Assembly: GCA_050084515.1 (NCBI GenBank)
Contig: CM114274.1
Span: 4,836,001-4,900,000 of the forward strand
Origin: Blasia pusilla
Taxonomy: Eukaryota > Marchantiophyta > Marchantiopsida > Blasiales
Length of the DNA stretch: 64,000 bases
Reading direction: 5' to 3'
Part shown: positions 1-11,899 of the stretch, piece by piece
Position numbering within the stretch: the stretch's first letter is position 1
Layout of the letters: each line of letters starts with the position of its first letter
Program-made: the position numbers and the translations under genes
The notes under the pieces: generated by a model
Told to the model about the DNA's origin: nothing
What the model saw: the letters and a program-made list of their open reading frames with translations, nothing else
The model's database searches: none

Positions 1-2
1 AT

Positions 3-3000
3 AAGATTCTGCGGTGTTTCTTGCTGCTACTGCTGGTGGTGGGAGCCAATTCGAAGGATCCTTACAAGGTACGTAGAAATGGATCTCCTCGCCTCTCGTC
101 GTATGGCCGCTGAATAAATTCTGCATTTCCCGGCTTCGTGTATCGTTCGGGTTGGAATCAGGCGGGCGTGATCGGCTCCCAATGCTGTTACAGGAGGTGC
201 TTCTCAAATTGTGTGCAGTGCAAATCGTGCTGTCTAGGGCCCGAAGTTCAGATTTTTTTTTTCATTTAGGGGCGCAAATTATGGGGTGGTGTCTGCCGTG
301 TGGAGACTTGCAGCCATGTTTCAGACTCGCGTGGCTGAGAGCCTTTCGCGCAGGGTCCTTGAATATCCGCTGTGGGCAGGGGTCGTCGTCGAATCGTCAC
401 GTGAATGAGCTCATCCGTGGACCTTGTCCATTGTACACTTGAGCGTAATTCGGTGCGAATGTTGGTCTAGAGAGGAAGGACCTCTTGGAGTCGTTTGGAG
501 ACTATCTCATCTGCCTCCCGACTGCGAAAAACCGATCCTTGGTTCGGAAAGACTCGCTGTCTAATTGCGTTTATAGCAAGCTGCGCGGTTTGCCTCTACT
601 TCATCCAATTTGTCCTGATTTTATTGTCGCTCTGTGCCGCAGGTTTTAGGGGTCGACAGAAACGCCAGCCAACATGACATCAAGAAAGCCTTCCACAAGT
701 AAGCTGGACTCTGAAAATGTCCCCGGTGAACTTGTAGGCTTTCGGATGATGGCGATATACTATGGCTGCATCATCATGAGGCGTAATGATCATTCCTTGG
801 CTTTCGGAATTTCTTTGCACGTTGTGAGTGAGTGATTGACACGCTGCTTCTGCTGATGGCGTTCAGGTTGTCACTTAAGTATCACCCGGACAAGAATCCT
901 TCCAAATCTGCCCAAGCCAAAATGGCCGACCTTACTAATGGTGAGTGCAGTCAATCTTCATCTTACCATTGGTGTGGGTGTCATGTGGAGCAAAGAGTCG
1001 GGCTTTCTGGTTTGGTGGGAAGTTGCATGCATTTCTTTTATGGTATGCTAAACCGCGCGTCCAGCTTCATGTGTCTTGGCTTGACCTGCGCCCGGTTGTT
1101 TCGCAGCATACGAAGTCCTGTCGAATGAAGAGAAGAGGAAGAATTTTGATTTAACTGGGGATGAGAGTGGCAGACCTGCCCCTGAAGCGAATTTTCAAGG
1201 AGGGGGTTTTGGTGGCTACAATGCAGGACATCGTGGTCAGCATGGGAGATCTGGTGGCCCTCGTGGTGGTTACCAAAGGTCGTATTATCATGATTTCCAA
1301 GAAGTGCCTGACATGGGTCAATACTTCACCCACTATACTTATCAATCAGCCAAGAAGAGAGAGGGATCCCAAGCATCGGACAACTCTGGTTGGACTGGGT
1401 TTAATTTTCCATTTGAATTTGGGTCTCCTTATATACCCAGTGGAGGTATGTTTGGCTCACTTTTTGGATCAGCTGGCAAGAAGTTTCAAAATTATCGGAA
1501 TACGTTTGGTGGATTTGGTGGCGGTGAATCGGAGTTTGGAAGTAGGAGGCTGCGTGAGCCTGTACAATTCAGCAAGTTGGTAGTGCAACTAGATACAGGC
1601 ACATTTCAAAAGAATGTGATAGAGAATGAGGAGGAGATTTGGCTGGTCTTGTTCAGCTTCCCCGTAAACACACTAGACATGGACGAGAAAACCATGGTGT
1701 TGAATCGGGTAGCTGAAGATCTGTCAGGCATGATACAGGTAGGCTTGCTTGATTCCTTTGGGTACAGCAATCACAGTACTTTCGCTGGCCTCAGTCGGTT
1801 GCAATTTGAGCTGTTGACCTGCCACGTAAATGATATTTGCACATACCAAACATATGCTTTCAAGATTTATTAGGCTGACTGCTTACGTGATTTGTGTTGA
1901 CGGTTGAATGAGCTCTATGATGATGAAGAGGCGTCCAAGGGCTAAGTACCTCCTCTTAGTGTCGAGGAAGAACACATTGATGGGTCAGGTTTAATTACCG
2001 AAGCCAAGGGTTGAGTAAACTTTGTGACGAGGAAGTACAAGGGTTTAAATGTTGATCTATTCACCATTAGGAAGAAAACGTTTGAGGGTTTAGCGACTGA
2101 CATTGTTGGCGGTGCCTGATTCATCCTCTGTCAGGTTGGTGTTGTCAACTGCAAGGTGAATGCCAAGTTGTGCCGCGATCAAGCACCAACTCTTCAACCT
2201 GGTTTCCCCAGTCTGCAATTTTTTACCTCGTTTGAGAAGTCAACTCCTTTCCAGTATACAGGGATATGGACGGACAAGACAGTAAAGGATTTCTGTGTAC
2301 GGAAGATACCCAATTTCTCCACTCGGTTAGATGATCAGAAGATTGTCCAACTGTGGAAAAAATTACAGGAAGTTCCACAGGCAATTCTTTTCACCAAAAA
2401 GAAGGAAACTCCTGCTCTCTGGCGAGCTCTCAGTGGTGCTTTTAAGACGAGTATAAAATTTTATGAAGTTCAAGTGAGTACCTATTGCTCTTCCATTAGC
2501 CAGTGAGCGACAGCAGAATTGATCTTTTATGATGGTTTTATGTTTTAGCATTATGCTTCAACTTTGTGTATTATGCTTAAGTACTGGAAATGATGTGGTG
2601 CAAGCAGGTTGACTCTACCATGAATCTTGAAGTTAGCAAGCAGTTCGGCATAAAGTCATTTCCTGCGGTGGTAGGTTTGCTTGGAAATGGTGAAGATTAC
2701 ATGCTTGCAAGTGAGAAGATATTTGCCCTGTCTGGTAACAAAATGGTGAAAGAGATGAAGAGCTTCCTAGATGAACTGGAGAGGAAGAGCAAGGCTGCAG
2801 GTGTAAGTAGGAAGGGTTCAGAGGCAGAGGATGGAGTGCCATTGTTGACGAAAGCAAACTCTGCTGTTGTGTGTGGCTCCAACACACCTCTCTGTGTTAT
2901 TGCTGTGGTGAATTCTAAAAAGGCACAAGAGAAAGCCAAGGAGATACTATCAGAGGTACACCGTTGCAACACTACTCTTCACAATGTCTCGAAAAATTCA

Positions 3001-3487
3001 AAAATTCAAGCTTTGAATCTTTTCGGGAGTTTTTTGGAATTCATAATCCTTCCTCGCCATTGACTCCGAGTTTTTGGGATTCCAGGCAATCATGTCGTTG
3101 GAAAACTAATGTGAGACAAGGTCTCGATCCTCTATTTCTAGTCGGTTTGAATGTTTGCTTCAATGGGTTTAATTTGATGAGAATTTAACCTGAATGCAGC
3201 TTTCTCACAAGACCCTGATTCGAAAGGTTTCCAGTTATGAAGGGCAGCATCCAGCCTTGTCCTATTGCCTGGTGGATGCCTCTCAGCAGTCGTCATTTAT
3301 CCGGGCGTTCAAGGGTGTGAAAGTTTCAGGTTCGAATGTTGTATTGATAGCATACAAACCTCGCAGAAGCAAGTATACGACGTACAAAGGACAGCTTACC
3401 TTGGAGGATGTGGAAAGATTTGTTGGTTCAGTGCTGGGAGGGGACACATCGCTGCAAACTCTAAGTAAAGAGCCTGTGTTGTCATAG
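3..3487 (+). CDS. ERDJ3A: ER-resident J-domain co-chaperone with thioredoxin-like C-terminal part (5' end outside window)
   Basis: Seven exons join in phase with GT-AG borders: 3-68, 643-698, 867-940, 1107-1738, 2135-2473, 2608-2955, 3200-3487, giving about 600 residues. The start codon lies left of the window. Exon 1 ends a hydrophobic signal peptide (CFLLLLLVVGA) followed by DPYK, the start of a J domain. The J-domain HPD motif is at 883-891, then a Gly/Phe-rich region. The C-terminal part contains thioredoxin-fold-like stretches (FGIKSFPAVVGLLGNG) and ends with LIAYKPRRSKYTTYKG, which matches my memory of Arabidopsis ERDJ3A/TMS1 (At3g08970). Known role of the family: it stimulates the ATPase of the ER Hsp70 BiP, and the Arabidopsis gene supports thermotolerance of pollen tubes. 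I see no KDEL-type tail. The intron positions follow from phase and splice consensus and are my reconstruction. Confidence 0.93.
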
Positions 3488-6400
3488 CCTGAAGCCCTCA
3501 GCTGCTGTTCATGTACCATATGTAAATGAAACCTGTCCCCTCTTACTTCTCATTCATGGTTAAAACATCACATATCTGGGGGAGTGAAGAATTATTAGGT
3601 ACAAATATCTTCAGGTATCTCAATTCAAGATCGTGTCAAAGGTGCAACCCAAGAGTTCTGTACAATTAGAAATTTATTGGGTTCAACCAGATACGTCTTC
3701 AGTTTTAAGGACTGCTTACCAGGCAAAAGTTTCTTGAATCTCTGAAGGTTGCAGAGCGGTATAGTATAACCACCATGGTGTGTTTAGTTTGGACATCGGT
3801 TTGGAGCAAGAATGCCTGGCAATTCAGGCTACAAAATGGAGATGCTTCATTTTTTAGAGATTGTGAGACATTTAGACCCGAGTCACAAAAATGAATGGCG
3901 ACCGACCACCAGACTTTTTTTGTAACCTGCACAAGAGTTTAGACTTAAGGGGCTCATTTCTTCTGTAGTATGCCTATAATGCGTAACCCTTTCTGTGACG
4001 AGTTGCTGTACCATTAGAAGCAGTGCCCAGTTACATATTTCATGCCAGCAAGTGCTTGCCTTTCAAATTAAAGGAGAGCTCTGTGTTGATGTGGAGGATC
4101 GCCATTTTTCTTTCCAACTTGGTATTCTCAACTGTGTATTCTCTTTTTGATGAGTGAAACCTGCCTCAAAGCTCATCTCTTCTTATTGTGAGGTTCTTTG
4201 TACACGTGTTTGGAGGTTGTGAGAAATTGATGATGTACTGCGCGATCTACTGATGACTCAAGTCGTGTTGGTCTTTCTTGTTCTACATTATTATTTAGAT
4301 TATAAGGAAATAGGGTCTATGTGCGAAGAAGGAACTGTGTGTCCGTTCTGGTTCTTCGTAATTTATGCTTCTTGAACTAGGTTACCGTGACGAGCAGGAT
4401 AGACCTATCCCTCAACCCCACCTCAGTTCATGCTCGTAGTTATTTTCGTACTTCATTTATAACGCATTACTCACTGGTGGTGGACGGGGCTTCAAGCAGT
4501 GGAGATGGAAAGTTGGCTCCCCAAGCACTAAATTTTGCGATAACACTCTTCTCCTGGCCTGGTCAGGCAGGTTTTGGGCTTTCGTGCGTGTGGTAATTAA
4601 AAGAGTTATTTACTTGTGAAAGTGAGGAGCTGGCAATGCAATTTTTTTCATCGAGATTGTAGTATGAGTTCTGTTTTACACTATGAAATAGAGAGCTTTC
4701 CTTGCGATTTCTCTGGGGACCCCTTATGATGAGCTGAGCCTCAGTCTCCTAATCCAAGAAATGTTTCTCGGATCTAAGTGCTAGCTGCTAGCCCTCACCG
4801 TGACTCTCGTGGAGAGCTGTGCCACTCCTGACCAGCTATCGTCCCGGAAGAAGAAAGTCTGAACAATTCACCACTTTCATCAGGTTTTGCAGCTAAAGGT
4901 GCTTCGAAATCTGGGAGCTGGTTGTTTTCCTGGACGAGTGCTCCCTTCCAACACGCACACCACCACCTCTCCTTCCAAGCAACAACCGTCACCCTCAGCG
5001 TAACCTCGATAAAACCAACCTACGTCCCAAGTATATGCAGGTCCATCACAGAAACCATAGCTACACATCCTCTACTTTCAAAGAGGAACAAAGGCAGGTC
5101 AATCTGGGACAAGCGGTGGTAAATAGACGAGTAGGTTAACGGCCCTGAAGCAAAAGCACCGGAAAAGCGGAGGCTACAACCAGAAACGGGCCGGTGAAAA
5201 CTGGGGCGGCGCAGGATAAACAGGCGAACACGCAACGATTCTGAAGCAAATGCACCGCAGACGTGTGGATGCTACAGAGCACTTCTGCCAGTGGTCCTAC
5301 TGACTTGCGCCACGACATTCCTCGTTCAGATCTTTGGGACTGTCAACTTCTAAAGCACAATCTCGCGCACTGCTCACCCTTTCCAGCTGACCTGATGCTG
5401 CGGTGCCAGCGAGCGAGTCCATCCATTCTATCCCCATCTCCAGCCTCGAGGGTCAAGAGACCAGAGTCAAGCTAGTAAGTAGAAACTTGTCCTTTCCCTC
5501 TCGATCCGATCCCTTGCATGAGGAGGCTATCTTTCTATGTCCATTGCTTCCTAAGCTGAGATGGGGTGTTGTTCTGCTTGGCTCGTCCATGCGTTGGGTG
5601 CTTGGAAATTTGGGAAACAAGCAATCGGCTTCAGGTTAACCAATTTATACACAAATAACAAGCCAGGACCCACAATAAATAACTTATCGGTGAGGTCTTT
5701 TCAATAATCCCCCAAATTTATAAGAACTATATAATAAATTACCAAGGGAGGGATCTACTTGCCTCGCAATGCACATGCCGGTTCGAAAAAAAGTGTAGAA
5801 ACGGGTTTCGATTCTGCAAGTAATTGTGGGAAAAGTTTATGATGAAAGGTTGTCTTCATGACGGTTGTGAACGTCTTTGTGATTATGTGTTAGAGCTGGG
5901 TCCCCCATGTATAGGCGCGGAGGTCGCGGCGAACTTTCTGATGGATCAAAATCATTTTTCTGATGGACAAACAAGCAAAACAAATAGGCTGTTCAGAGTT
6001 GCTTTTGACTATTAGTTAATCGAGGTCGCCAAGACGCTGGACCGTTTGCGCGCCCAAAAGTTTTGGGCTAAGAAAACCTGGCTATCTTCTAAGGTCGTTG
6101 CAATCTGCCATGCATGGGACCTGACGCTTAATGGTCCCAAATTCTGATTTGGTTGCAATTGTGGTCCTTGCTTTTGAGTAATCAGATTTAGTCCGGCTAT
6201 GAGCTGGTTCCCACGGATGGATGCAGAGGCGACCTCATTTATGTGCCCAATTTGTTTTTCCAACAGAAAGTGGAAGAAAGTGAATTTTTTATTCACAATT
6301 ATTGTCGAAAACTTGCTACTCAAGGTCATGAGGATGTCGCACAATTGCCGCGTCTAAAAGTTTAGGGCACTGGAAAAACGGTGACCTCGCATGTATGGGA

Positions 6401-6894
6401 CTAGGCCTTGAGACTTCGGACTTGACCTTAGCCATTGGCCCCTTTCCACGGGACTAGGTTAGGTTCTAAGATGGAGATCGATGGGAATCTCTCGAAGTAG
6501 AAAGCTAGATACTCCAAGAGAGTATCTACAAAGAGGTATGTACCACCTGAAGTCGAGTATGCTTTGGGAAATGTTGGAAGTTCTTTGATAATTGCATAAT
6601 TTCCAGACATGGTCTCCAACCTACATATTATCAAAACATCTCGTTGTTAAAGGACACTTCAACACCAATGATGTTGAGTATTTATCGAGTGTGGTCTTGG
6701 ATGGGATCCGCGATGATGTTGGATGCAACAAATGTTGGATTGCACACATATTGTCCACAATTATGATAGACAAACCTGTTACCATCCATAATATTGAGAT
6801 ATTCTTAAGTTGGAGTCCATCACTACTTACAATGAATGTGATCGTAGGTTTAGGATATAACTTTCAGATTTTCACTCACGATGGTGTACTACTT
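3488..6894. other. Intergenic DNA, no gene recognised
   Basis: The first kilobase after the ERDJ3A stop probably holds its 3' UTR. From about 5640 the sequence is AT-richer and may be old repeat DNA. The segments near 6030-6130 and 6340-6420 share loosely similar wording ('aaaagttt.gggc', 'catg.atgggac'). Open frames here are short and show no recognisable domain. Confidence 0.6.
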
Positions 6895-7092
6895 TGTCAC
6901 ATCTGAGTAGCCGATAGGCCGAGATCTATCGTGGATAGGGCGTAGGAGCCAGCGGACTATCTTGAGTGTAACTTTGTCCCACGGTGTCGGATGAGGTTGA
7001 GGATAGGTCCATTGTGTCAGAACGCTCGTTTCTATCAACTTTCCTATTGAGGTCTTTCATAGCCGGGTGACTTGTTGACCATGTCACCTGCC

Positions 7093-7122
7093 CCTGGTAA
7101 CCTGTGCGCGCACGTTACCAGG
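7093..7122. repeat. 30-bp palindrome in the 5' LTR
   Basis: The arms CCTGGTAACCTG and CACGTTACCAGG flank TGCGCG, with one mismatch. The matching 3' LTR copy at 16692-16721 is perfect. It sits about 30 bp upstream of the TATA box, a place for a promoter-proximal element. Confidence 0.8.
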
Positions 7123-7148
7123 AGGATAGTTATTTTTAGGAGAAATCC

Positions 7149-7156
7149 TATATAAG
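7149..7156 (+). promoter_or_regulatory. TATA box of the 5' LTR
   Basis: TATATAAG lies about two thirds into the LTR, as expected for the U3 promoter. The same motif stands at 16769-16776 in the 3' LTR. Confidence 0.7.
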
Positions 7157-7358
7157 GGAAGAAGATGGCTTTCCCAAACCATCTTTCTCATGTTGGGCCG
7201 TTGGAGCACCTCTCTTGTATGTGTGTGAGATAAGACTAGGGTGCTAGCGTCCGGATTCCTTGATAGCGCAAGGTGGACGAGGCTCGATATGCCGATGTAG
7301 ATTGAGGAGTGGAGGTTTAGGCCGGGTGTGCCTTTTTTACTACTCTTTATTTTTACGT

Positions 7359-8572
7359 GAGAAAGATGCGAGGGGGTAGGGAATTTGTTGTTTGCAGGTA
7401 GGCAAGCGAGTTACCTCGGTCGGGGAGCCACTGGAGACATTGTGTGACGTTTGTGTGTCATTTTTATGTTCGGAAGGCTATGCGCGGAAGCGCTATCTGT
7501 TTTTCTCAAATTTTGATGGTGCGGGTTCACGGGGGACAACAACAGGGTGTAGCGTAGGTTGTGATGGCGGGTGTTCATGAGTGGGTCGTCGACCGGTGAG
7601 CGGTGAGGGTTGCGGAGGCGGCCGGGGCGGAGAGGCGTTTAGGTCGCGGAGGCGCGGAGGCGTTTAGGTCGTGTTTAGGTTGCGGAGGCGGCCGGGTGCG
7701 GAGGCGCACCACACCCCCCCTGTTGAGTTCTGACAGGGTTGAGTTGAGGTTAGGAGGCACGTATGGGGGTGGGAGGACATATTTTTCACAACGTAATATT
7801 TTTTGGGTGTGATTGGGATTTGCGAGGGTTGTGGTGGAGAGTGTTTTGGTGGAGAGTGTTTAGACGGAGTGGTAGTGTGGGAGACACATGCATTGATACC
7901 GACGGGTAGTCCGCATCTGCTGACGGGAGGTTCGATGTGTTGATCGAGGAGAGTGTCGTGTTACAGAGGTTGCGGTACCACATGCAGGAATGGGTTTGAC
8001 GGTGCGTAGGTTGGAGGGCATGATCAGTTTACCCATTCGAGTCCCTTTTCTCGCACTTGTCGTGTGTGATTGAGAGTGTTGGGTATCCGGTAGTACCTGG
8101 TGCTAGGTGGGTGCAATGATGGTGACGAGTGTAGACTCTTTCCATGTGTAGCATGTTGGTGGATATACAACGGTTGCCGAGTAGGGGTCGCATGTATGAC
8201 ACGAGAGTGTCACTAGGTTAGGTGAGTCAGTTGGGAGGCTCATGGTGAGCCCGAGTGTTGACTGTGCGTGAGGCCGGGTGTGTCATCACGGGATTGACGT
8301 TAGCATAGGTGAGCTAGTGAGGAGTCTGGGAGACTCTCGGTGAGTCTTAGTGCTTGAGTGGGTGAGACAGGGTTGTCATCACGGCGTTCTTCTAGGGTTT
8401 GGAAGAACAGGGTAGTGCGAGCAGTAGTAGTGGTATGACACGGAGTGGAGTGAGATACCGAGGGGTTACCAGTGAGGAGCTACCTTGACATCCATCTATG
8501 ACTGGATCGTCATCACTAGACACTGGGTCTGGTGACGAGATCGCAGACGGAGGCAATATCACTTGGCAGGAG
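7359..8572 (+). other. Gypsy leader region
   Basis: This is the untranslated leader between the 5' LTR and gag. Its first 70 bp are also found next to the minus-strand LTR at 22044 (shared wording AGAAAGATGCGAGGGGG and GCAAGCGAGTTA), so it belongs to the element. At 7600-7705 it carries a G-rich block with repeated GCGGAGGCG and GTTTAGGT words. No domain is visible in the short open frames. Confidence 0.6.
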
Positions 8573-10265
8573 ATGGACGACATGGGCCATCAGGACATGC
8601 GTTGTTTCTCGGGTGCAGTGGGCACCATCGACTTAGATGATTTTATCCAGGAGTTTGACACGTGATGCGACTTCCAGGAGATACATACATTGACACGGTT
8701 CAACCCTTTCATGGCATGGAAGGGGTTGTTCCAGCACTTGGAGGGTCCTCCGATGGATGACTACATGGAGTTTGGATCACTAGATTCAGTAGAGATCGAT
8801 GCTTGGAGGATGTATTGGGCTCCAGGATATGTGTCCACTAGTGGTCGCGAGACATATGATGGGATCGTGAGAGGAGAGAGACCCACACATGAGCCTGGAG
8901 ATTAGATGGAGAGGAGTGTAGTGAGACAAGTGATGTGGCAGAGACCTCTGGTGGTAGAGGGCCATCCAGCTTCAGTCCCACAGTGGAGTTCTTCCGAAAG
9001 TTGGGGAAGAGCAACCAGGGCGTACGCATTGACAAGCTGAAGAGTCTACAGGATTTTCAGCGACGATCGGGTGAGAGTCTGAGAGAGGCATTCACGCGCA
9101 TGAGGAGGCTGATCATTGCTATGTATGGAGTGACCGAGGCACAATCAGTCTAGTATTGGTATGGGGTTCTGGACCGAGAACTACGGAGGAGAGTCCGAGA
9201 TGTGGTGCTGATTCACACAGCGAAGCCCATATTTAAGGTGGTCTTTGAGTTGTCTGAGCGTATTGAGCTTAACATGAGTGAGGAGCAGGTAGTGACCGCT
9301 GGATTTTCTCGAGAGTCGACGCGTCCACGAGCGACGATGACCCCACAAGTGCCACAACGAGCACTAGTACCACGGGAGCGGGCCAGTGTGCCCAGAGAGC
9401 AGGCTGGGTATCGTGAACCTATAAGGCAACGACCCGTACCTACATATGTTGCCCAACAGGGACCGATGTTGTCTTGTTGGACGTGTGGAGGGGCCCATAG
9501 GTAGAGAGACTGCACACAGCATGGGAGAGGACCACGAGCGCCTCTGATTGCTCAGGAGCCACAGAGGATGGCCCCACCACAGTATTAGTGTGACTATTGC
9601 CACAGATATGGTTACACTAGGGATAGATGTTTTGACCTTCGTCGAGAGGCACATCCAGAGGGCGGTCGTCTTGGAGGAGGTCGGGGAGTTCTTCCTAGAC
9701 GTGGTGGTAGAGGACCACCACCAGCCAGAGGAGATGGAGCAGGAGCACCAAAGCCGACACTTCTCTCACGTATCGATCAATTATAGGAGAGGATTTTTGC
9801 CATGACGATGATGCAGCTCAAGGAAGGCACGAAGCCGTGAGCAGCTAGTGTGGCTCTAGCTTCTACCTCTTAGCTTGACCCGGGTGAGGATCTTGCTAGT
9901 CTGGGGTTTATGTGTAGTGCAGCTCATGTTGAGGTGGTTGCAATGGTGACTCGGGGTGCTACGAGAGGCACCGAGCCATCGAGAGGTGGAGTTGAGATTG
10001 ACCCATCGGAGGGGACCGATGGGCGGCAAGCTAGGGTTCCACAGTCATTCACATTCACTACACACACCATCAATGGTGCCTCGAAGACCAGCAGTGCCTA
10101 CAACTGAGGCAGCTACGTAGACGTCATGAGGAGTTGGAGTGACAACTCCTTTGCCACCTTGAGTGGAGTCAGTGTCGACCATAGTGTTGGAGGTGGCCAC
10201 CAGAGTGATTCAGACTCCGCTATTTTCTGCCATAGAGATGGGGACATTGGGAGTTGGACCAGCTG
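8573..10265 (+). pseudogene. Gypsy gag-like protein with two zinc knuckles (broken)
   Basis: The coding trace begins near the ATG at 8573 (MDDMGHQDM), shifts frame near 8910 and then runs in one frame to the nested LTR. It has the retrotransposon gag pattern (TRFNPFMAWKGLFQHLEGPP; later SLREAFTRMRRLI). Zinc knuckle 1 reads CWTCGGAHR-stop-RDC near 9475-9513. Zinc knuckle 2 reads CDYCHRYGYTRDRC near 9589, with Tyr where the zinc-binding His should be. In-frame stops at 9151, 9502, 9586 and 9784 are TAG where Gln would fit, and 9838 is TGA where Arg would fit. Gag binds and packages the element RNA in virus-like particles. Not functional in this copy. Confidence 0.85.
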
Positions 10266-10894
10266 TGTTGCGACCCTCATGACCAAACGAGTGCCAAAGC
10301 GGAACATCGAAACATTAGCGAGCTCACGCTAAGATGGTTTGCGCATTGGAGCGGTCTCGAAGAAGAGACAAGCGCGCGGGGAGGTGGGTTATTGGAGAAC
10401 CCCATAAGTACTTGTAAGGGGGAAGGTCTCCAAGAGTGCTTGGAACTCGAACCCCACTTTGGGCGCTACGGGGCGGCTCAAGGGCATGGAACGGAATGAG
10501 AGTTTGGGGTTGGGTTGGAAAACCTGAACCAAGTCTATGGAGGCGAATTTAGACATCCCTCTAAGATTTCACCCCGCGACTCAATTACTTGGGTCTTGGT
10601 TTGGAACTCACACGAGGTCCGTTGAACAGTTGGGATCGCTAGGCGCGCAGGACTAATCAGGAAGTCGGTTCCAAGTCTTGAAGGACTTGCCATATTTTGG
10701 AAACTAGGAAGTAAGGAAGGTTGAGCTTGATGAGACGCCGAGTTGAGAACTCGGTGGGTTGGAACGCTGGTTGGCCCAGACCCGACTAACGAGAGTGCGT
10801 GTTTGGGTGCAGATCGGCAATGAGATCGTGTCCTACTGAACGTACGCTTCCGCAACAATAAAGATTGACGTTCAAGGAGAGTAGGGGCGCGACA
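10266..10894 (+). mobile_element. Solo LTR of a second LTR-retrotransposon family, nested in the gypsy element
   Basis: It starts TGTTGCGACCC and ends GGGGCGCGACA, imperfect inverted termini of TG...CA type. It is flanked on both sides by AGCTG (10261-10265 and 10895-10899), a perfect 5-bp target duplication. Removing it plus one AGCTG rejoins the host gag-protease frame (coding across VGPAEVFQLAA). It is 629 bp with no coding capacity. A diverged relative lies on the minus strand at about 20965-21955. Solo LTRs form by LTR-LTR recombination of a full insertion. Confidence 0.9.
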
Positions 10895-11899
10895 AGCTGA
10901 GGTGTTCCAGCTGGCCGCCATGTTGTGTGAGCATGGAGAGGTGACTACTTCTTGTTCAGAGGTAGTTGAGGAGGTGGTGGACTTGCCCTTAGAGCCGGTG
11001 GTCAGGACGTCCGTCACAGAGTCATGGCATGCGGCGGCGGCGGCGAAGTTGGTAGATATGCTAGCTTGACCGTCCATAGAGCGAGCAATGGTGACACATG
11101 GAGTAGTGTTACTAGATAATTGAGCTAGAGTATTTCGCTTGGTTAGTCCGACGGGGACAATATACCACCCGTAGCCCATCCTACTTGATTCGGGAGCACA
11201 ACCCTTGATGTTAGGGAAGGCGGCGTGTTTAGCGTAAGGGTTATAGAAGGCTGACATTGAGCCTTGTCCCTTCCAAATACAGACCTCAATTGGGGGCGTG
11301 TTACCCACGCAGTATATGGCTTGACAGGAGATAGTTGTCAAAGTCCAGCCAAAGCATGCGACGGATAGTGCTATGGTGCACACACGTGCGATTACGACAC
11401 CAGCTGAGTCGTACGATGTGTTGGTGGGGAGTACAGTATTATATCCCCTAGGATTCATCCTTGACTTATGGGAGGAGACCGTTGCTTATCGGCCCGAGTG
11501 ACGGTCAGGTGATGGGCGGATGAGTCAGTTACCTGTGCAGTTTGCTGGACGAGGTGGTCGATCACGAGACGAGACGGTGATCACGTTGGCAGCTTTCATA
11601 GGCAGTGCTAGCTGGCCAGGAGAGTTGTTAAAGGGGAACACACATGCAGAAGATGTCCCAGTAGCAGATAGTCCCATGGAGAGATAGACCATGGCGGGTG
11701 TCTCTTCCCATGTTGGCGAGACCTCTTCACCATTGTGGGGTACGACTCGAGAGCTATAGAGGAGTGCCGACCACCTCGTGATGCAGGCGTGGAGTCATGC
11801 CTTTATCCCAGAGGACCAAGAATCACGTGGCGATCGGAGTAGTGGAGACGTTGACCCCACTGGATACCACACCCATTGTGTGGCAATGTCGAGAGGAGG
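10895..11899 (+). pseudogene. Gypsy aspartic protease region (broken)
   Basis: After the nested LTR the reading frame resumes. The catalytic motif of retroviral-type aspartic proteases, L-L-D-S-G-A-Q, is encoded around 11187-11201, followed by PLMLGKAA and QTSIGG, as in plant gypsy proteases. The protease cuts the polyprotein. At least seven in-frame stops lie here (TGA, TAG and one TAA), each one C-to-T change away from an Arg or Gln codon. The frame shifts again before the methyltransferase at 11900. Confidence 0.8.

Larger units (their letters stand above)
6895..7358 (+). repeat. 5' LTR of the gypsy element
   Basis: It begins TGTCACATCTGAGTAGCC, as does the 3' LTR, and both share sequence up to CTACTCTTTATTTTT. 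The end is placed at ACG (ACA in the minus-strand copy at 22044). It contains a TATA box at 7149 and a near-perfect palindrome at 7093-7122. Confidence 0.85.

Noticed and set aside
10535-11458. 307-codon open frame on the minus strand
   Set aside because: It overlaps the solo LTR and the protease region on the opposite strand, has no domain, and the plus strand holds the DSGA protease; it is an antisense shadow.
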